Positions 5,381-8,444 of a DNA stretch of 8,444 nt are shown here, one piece after another. The notes below the pieces were generated by a model. That model saw nothing but the letters and a program-made list of their open reading frames with translations. It was not told the origin of the DNA and did not search any database. Origin of the DNA: Comamonadaceae bacterium (lineage in GTDB: Bacteria > Pseudomonadota > Gammaproteobacteria > Burkholderiales > Burkholderiaceae_C). A program made the position numbers and the translations under genes. The DNA lies in contig JAAFHN010000091.1 in the NCBI GenBank assembly GCA_013298415.1, positions 1 through 8,444 of the forward strand. The letters are read 5' to 3'. Each line of letters starts with the position of its first letter. The stretch's first letter is position 1.

Positions 5381-6811
5381 ATGGCTAAATCTCCTATTTC
5401 CCCCTCGCCAGCGCAACACGGCGCCCAAGCTGCCAGCGGCTTCAGCTTCAGCCGCGCTCAATTTGAATCCTTGGTGGACAGCGCATTGGCCCACGCGAAG
5501 CGGCTGGGAGCGAGCAACGCCGCAGCCGAGGCAAGCGAGGGCTGCGGCCTGAGCCTGGGTGTGCGCATGGGTGCCCTGGAAAATCTTGAATACAACCGTG
5601 ACAAGGGCTTGAGCGTGAGCGTGTATCTCGGCCAGCGGCGCGGCAATGCCAGCACTTCTGATTTTTCCGAAGCTGCGATCGCCCAAACCGTGCAAGCGGC
5701 CTATGACATCGCCCGCTTCACAGCCGAAGATCCGGCAGCGGGTTTGCCGGATGCCGATACCTTGGCCAGCTCGGGGGAGCGCGAACGCGACTTAGACCTC
5801 TTTCATCCCTGGCGCTTGAGCGCAGCCAAAGCGCAAGACATTGCTCTGGCCTGCGAAGCTGCGGCGCTTGCCACCGATCCGCGCCTGAGCAACTCCGAAG
5901 GCGCGGGCGTTTCAGCGCAGCAGAGCCACTTTTTCACAGCGCACACCAATGGCTTTCGCGCGGGCTACGCGAGCTCGCGGCATTCACTCAGCGTGTCGCC
6001 GATTGCGGTGGGCCAACGCAAAGTGGGCCGAAAGCTGGAGCCCGACATGCAGCGCGACGCGTGGTACACATCCGAGCGCAACGCGAAAGACATGGCAAGC
6101 CCCGAAGCCGTGGGCCGCTACGCCGCCGAACGCGCGCTCTCGCGCTTGAACGCGCGCAAGCCCAAAACCGGCACGCATCCGGTGCTCTTTGAAAACACGC
6201 TGGCCGCTGGTTTGCTGGGCTCATACGTGCAAGCCACTTCCGGCGGCGCGCTGTACCGCAACACTTCTTTTTTGCTCAATTCAGCGGGCAAGCAAACCCT
6301 GGCCGCGCACATCGACGTGGATGAAGACCCCTTCGTGAAACGCGGCAAAGCCTCCTCCCCGTTTGACGACGAAGGCTGTGCCGTGCGCGCGCGTCGGGTT
6401 GTGGACGCTGGGGTCACACAAGGCTATTTTTTGGGCACCTACTCCGCCCGCAAGCTTGGTTTGAAAACCACGGGCAACGCGGGTGGTTCGCACAACCTGC
6501 TGATGCGCTCGCGCCTGACGCAGCCTGGCGACGATCTGCGTGCCATGCTCAAAAAGCTGCATCGCGGCGTGTTCATCACCGAAATGCTTGGCTCGGGCCT
6601 GAACCTCGTCACCGGCGACTACTCGCGTGGCGCGACTGGCTTTTGGGTGGAAAACGGTGAAATCGCCTATCCGATTGAAGAATTCACCATTGCGGGCAAC
6701 ATGGCCGAGATGCTGCTTGGCATTTCCAGCATCGGCGCAGACGCATACACCTATGGCGGCAAAACCGTGGGTTCGGTGCTGATTGATCGCATGACGATTG
6801 CCGGCGGCTGA
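5381..6811 (+). CDS. pmbA: Metalloprotease-like protein PmbA (TldE), partner of TldD
   Basis: PmbA/TldE forms a heterodimer with TldD that degrades unfolded peptides; in E. coli it processes microcin B17 and degrades the CcdA antitoxin. TldD carries the metal site and PmbA normally lacks it, consistent with no HEXXH-type motif here. The 476-residue product follows E. coli PmbA throughout: ENLEYNRDKGLSVSVY (67-82), LDLFHPW (138-144), SRHSLS (199-204), SSPFDDEG (325-332), TYSARKLGLKTTGNAGGSHN (353-372) and the C-terminal TldD/PmbA signature at 403-440 (key parts TGDYSRGATGFWVENGEI and TIAGN). The ATG at 5381 is preferred to an upstream in-frame start at 5282, which would overlap yjgA and add residues unlike the family. 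No tldD lies in the window. No Shine-Dalgarno is visible. Confidence 0.97.
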   Translation: MAKSPISPSPAQHGAQAASGFSFSRAQFESLVDSALAHAKRLGASNAAAEASEGCGLSLGVRMGALENLEYNRDKGLSVSVYLGQRRGNASTSDFSEAAIAQTVQAAYDIARFTAEDPAAGLPDADTLASSGERERDLDLFHPWRLSAAKAQDIALACEAAALATDPRLSNSEGAGVSAQQSHFFTAHTNGFRAGYASSRHSLSVSPIAVGQRKVGRKLEPDMQRDAWYTSERNAKDMASPEAVGRYAAERALSRLNARKPKTGTHPVLFENTLAAGLLGSYVQATSGGALYRNTSFLLNSAGKQTLAAHIDVDEDPFVKRGKASSPFDDEGCAVRARRVVDAGVTQGYFLGTYSARKLGLKTTGNAGGSHNLLMRSRLTQPGDDLRAMLKKLHRGVFITEMLGSGLNLVTGDYSRGATGFWVENGEIAYPIEEFTIAGNMAEMLLGISSIGADAYTYGGKTVGSVLIDRMTIAGG

Positions 6812-6848
6812 GCTGGTTCGTCCGTCTTCGGGTGTGACGCCTGAAACC

Positions 6849-6854
6849 TAAAAT
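6849..6854 (+). promoter_or_regulatory. Candidate -10 box (TAAAAT) for leaderless M48 peptidase transcript
   Basis: TAAAAT, 5 of 6 to the sigma-70 -10 consensus, is followed by CGCCGC and then the ATG at 6861, placing the expected transcription start on or beside the start codon. The 49-bp gap after pmbA has no Shine-Dalgarno and no clear terminator hairpin. The -35 region is weak. Confidence 0.5.
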
Positions 6855-6860
6855 CGCCGC

Positions 6861-8111
6861 ATGTCAGAAATTTTCACCTACACCTTCGTGGTCGTGCTTT
6901 TGCTTTCCGTGGCCGTTCAGCTTGGGCTCACGTTTCGGCAAACCCGGCATGTGTGGTCGCACCGCGATGCTGTGCCCGCGGCCTACGCCGACAACATGTC
7001 TCTGCAAGACCATCGCAAGGCCGCCGCTTACACCATCGACAAGGCGCGGCTTGGCACTTTGGGCTTGATTTTGGGCACGGTCGTGCTGCTGGGCTGGACG
7101 CTGCTCGGAGGCCTGCATGCACTGAATCAAAGCCTTGCGCTCTCGCTTGGCACTGGCATGGCCCAGCAAATCGCCTTGGTGCTCACCTTCGCGGCCATCG
7201 GCGGTTTGATCGACTTACCCCTGTCGCTCTACAGCACCTTCGTGCTCGAAGCGCGCCACGGCTTCAACAAAACGACTTTCAAGCTCTGGCTCATCGATGC
7301 GATCAAAGGTACTTTGTTGTCGCTCCTGTTGATCGTGCCTTTGCTGTGGGCGGTGCTTTGGCTCATGGCGCAAGCGGGCTCCGCATGGTGGCTGTGGGCA
7401 TGGGGGCTCATCGTTGCTTTTCAGCTTTTCATGATGGCCATTGCGCCCAACGTGATCATGCCGCTCTTCAACAAATTCACGCCGCTTGAAGACGATGCGC
7501 TGAAAGCCCGAGTGGAGGCGCTCATGCAGCGCTGCGGCTTCGCGGCAAAGGGCCTCTTTGTGATGGATGGCTCCACGCGAAGCGCGCACAGCAATGCGTT
7601 TTTCACAGGCTTCGGTGCAACAAAGCGGGTCGTGTTTTTCGACACTTTGCTTGCCAAGCTGAGCGCAGACGAGATGGAAGCCGTGCTCGCGCACGAGCTG
7701 GGCCACTTCAAACACCGCCACATCTTGAAGCGGATGATTGGCATGTTTGCGGGACTCGGCCTCGGGTTGTGGCTGCTGGCCTGGCTTGCCTCGCAGGCAT
7801 GGTTCTACACGGGCCTGGGCGTGGTGCCTGCCCTCAATGCACCGAATGACGCTCTGGCTCTGTTGCTCTTCATGCTGGCCGTGCCGCCCTTTATGTTTTT
7901 CGTGAGCCCGTGGTTTGCGAGCCGCTCGCGGCGCGATGAGTTTCAAGCGGATGCGTATGCAGCCAAGATGGCACAAGCCAAAGACCTGAAGGCCGCGCTG
8001 TTGAAGCTTTACCGCGACAACGCGAGCACGCTCACGCCCGATCCCTGGTACGTGCGCTGGTACTACTCACACCCGCCTGCCACCCAGCGCTTTGCGGCGC
8101 TCGGCGTGTAG
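6861..8111 (+). CDS. Ste24-like M48 family membrane zinc metalloprotease
   Basis: Integral membrane zinc protease related to eukaryotic CaaX prenyl protease Ste24 (M48A). Bacteria generally lack prenylated CaaX proteins, so the native substrate is unknown and membrane-protein quality control is a guess. The 416-residue product has about seven hydrophobic segments (roughly 5-25, 64-88, 101-130, 147-170, 175-200, 292-316, 331-350), matching Ste24 topology. HELGH at 278-282 supplies two zinc-binding His residues and the catalytic Glu; E360 in SRRDEFQAD (356-364) is the third ligand. Other Ste24 hallmarks are GFNKTTFKLWLIDAIKG (134-150), SNAFFTGFG (244-252) and the C-terminal SHPPATQRFAALG (403-415). 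It is longer than HtpX (about 290 residues) and has the Ste24 N-terminal membrane domain, so HtpX is less likely. It lies 49 bp after pmbA and 18 bp before phhB. Confidence 0.95.
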   Translation: MSEIFTYTFVVVLLLSVAVQLGLTFRQTRHVWSHRDAVPAAYADNMSLQDHRKAAAYTIDKARLGTLGLILGTVVLLGWTLLGGLHALNQSLALSLGTGMAQQIALVLTFAAIGGLIDLPLSLYSTFVLEARHGFNKTTFKLWLIDAIKGTLLSLLLIVPLLWAVLWLMAQAGSAWWLWAWGLIVAFQLFMMAIAPNVIMPLFNKFTPLEDDALKARVEALMQRCGFAAKGLFVMDGSTRSAHSNAFFTGFGATKRVVFFDTLLAKLSADEMEAVLAHELGHFKHRHILKRMIGMFAGLGLGLWLLAWLASQAWFYTGLGVVPALNAPNDALALLLFMLAVPPFMFFVSPWFASRSRRDEFQADAYAAKMAQAKDLKAALLKLYRDNASTLTPDPWYVRWYYSHPPATQRFAALGV

Positions 8112-8116
8112 GGGAG

Positions 8117-8122
8117 TAGATT
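8117..8122 (+). promoter_or_regulatory. Candidate -10 box (TAGATT) for phhB
   Basis: TAGATT is followed by seven bases (CGGGCGC) and the phhB ATG. A GGGGAG at 8111-8116 could serve as a Shine-Dalgarno on read-through mRNA, but at 13 nt its spacing is long. Both readings are possible in the 18-bp gap after the M48 gene. Confidence 0.35.
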
Positions 8123-8129
8123 CGGGCGC

Positions 8130-8444
8130 ATGACGAGCGATTTTTCTCCCCAAAAATGGCAGAGCGTGGCGCGCAGCCAAGTCTCGGCTGCTGAAGTTTC
8201 TGCGTTTGTGCAAGCTCACCCTGGCTGGGAGTGCGAAGGCAAAGCCATCCACAAAACCTACCGCTTTGCCAACCACTTTGAAGCGATGGCTTTCGCGAAC
8301 GCAGTGGCTTGGATTGCGCACCGGCAAGACCACCACCCCGAGCAGCGCATTGGCTACAACACGGTCAGCATCCGCTGGGACACGCACGACGTGGGCGGGA
8401 TCTCGGCCACAGATTTTGAGTGCGCCATCGCCTGCGATGCCTTG
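8130..8444 (+). CDS. phhB: Pterin-4a-carbinolamine dehydratase (partial, C-terminal few residues beyond right edge)
   Basis: Dehydrates 4a-hydroxytetrahydropterin to quinonoid dihydropterin, recycling the pterin cofactor of phenylalanine hydroxylase; cytoplasmic. The visible 105 codons begin MTSDFSPQKWQSVARSQ and have no stop before the edge; the family is usually about 100-120 residues, so little is missing. The active-site signature is present: HRQDHHPE (64-71), with the paired His residues at 68-69, then Y76, H86 in WDTHDVGG (83-90), and D95 in SATDFECA (92-99). The N-terminal part, with W33 and AIHKTYRF (39-46), also fits. No phhA (phenylalanine hydroxylase) is seen in the window, so a role in aromatic amino acid use is family knowledge only. 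The start follows the M48 stop by 18 bp, so co-transcription is possible. Confidence 0.95.
   Translation, partial: MTSDFSPQKWQSVARSQVSAAEVSAFVQAHPGWECEGKAIHKTYRFANHFEAMAFANAVAWIAHRQDHHPEQRIGYNTVSIRWDTHDVGGISATDFECAIACDAL

Noticed and set aside
7215..7976. A 253-codon minus-strand frame inside the M48 peptidase gene
   Set aside because: It lies antisense to the zinc-site and membrane segments of a well-supported protease and has a shadow-like His/Arg/Gln-rich composition.
1..8444. Search for CRISPR arrays, tRNA or rRNA genes, phage or defence genes
   Set aside because: No spaced direct repeats, tRNA-like cloverleaf ends or defence-type domains were seen. Apart from the fecR-like gene and the inverted-repeat element, the window is conserved housekeeping sequence.

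Overview
The window looks like core chromosome of a GC-rich betaproteobacterium, most likely Burkholderiales of the Comamonadaceae type. This rests on the protein sequences (short-form CysE, TrmJ, MogA, YjgA/DarP, PmbA, a Ste24-type M48 peptidase), on the divergent suhB/trmJ-cysE layout, and on recurring TAAAAT-like -10 boxes placed almost directly before start codons. The assignment comes from recognition by eye; no search was run. Almost everything is ordinary housekeeping, with two small insertion-like anomalies and one less conserved envelope gene.

Layout, left to right: suhB (minus, C-terminus cut by the left edge); a 128-bp divergent intergenic region; trmJ and cysE (plus, 9 bp apart); a convergent 37-bp gap with a hairpin; a secreted LysM-FecR-polyproline protein (minus); a 368-bp gap holding a 158-bp inverted-repeat element that fits a MITE; mogA and yjgA/darP (minus, overlapping by 8 bp, yjgA first); a 34-bp divergent gap; pmbA (plus); a Ste24-like membrane M48 protease (plus); and phhB, a pterin carbinolamine dehydratase (plus, last residues cut by the right edge).

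Functions: SuhB is an inositol monophosphatase-family protein that in E. coli also serves rRNA antitermination. TrmJ 2'-O-methylates tRNA position 32. CysE makes O-acetylserine for cysteine. MogA adenylates molybdopterin. DarP acts in 50S ribosome assembly. PmbA is the TldE half of the TldD/TldE protease. The M48 protein is a membrane protease. PhhB recycles pterin cofactor. Only trmJ-cysE and yjgA-mogA look like tight operons; the rest are neighbours rather than one pathway.

The points most worth a second look: (1) a non-autonomous element at 3901-4058 with TGT...ACA terminal inverted repeats, flanked by CTAG duplications and inserted exactly at the mogA stop codon; (2) a 59-bp AT-rich patch with inverted ends inside trmJ that reads in frame and coincides with about 21 extra residues; (3) a repeated arrangement of -10-like hexamer, 6-7 nt, then ATG with no well-placed Shine-Dalgarno at four genes, suggesting leaderless mRNAs. 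I found no CRISPR array, tRNA, rRNA, phage or defence system.
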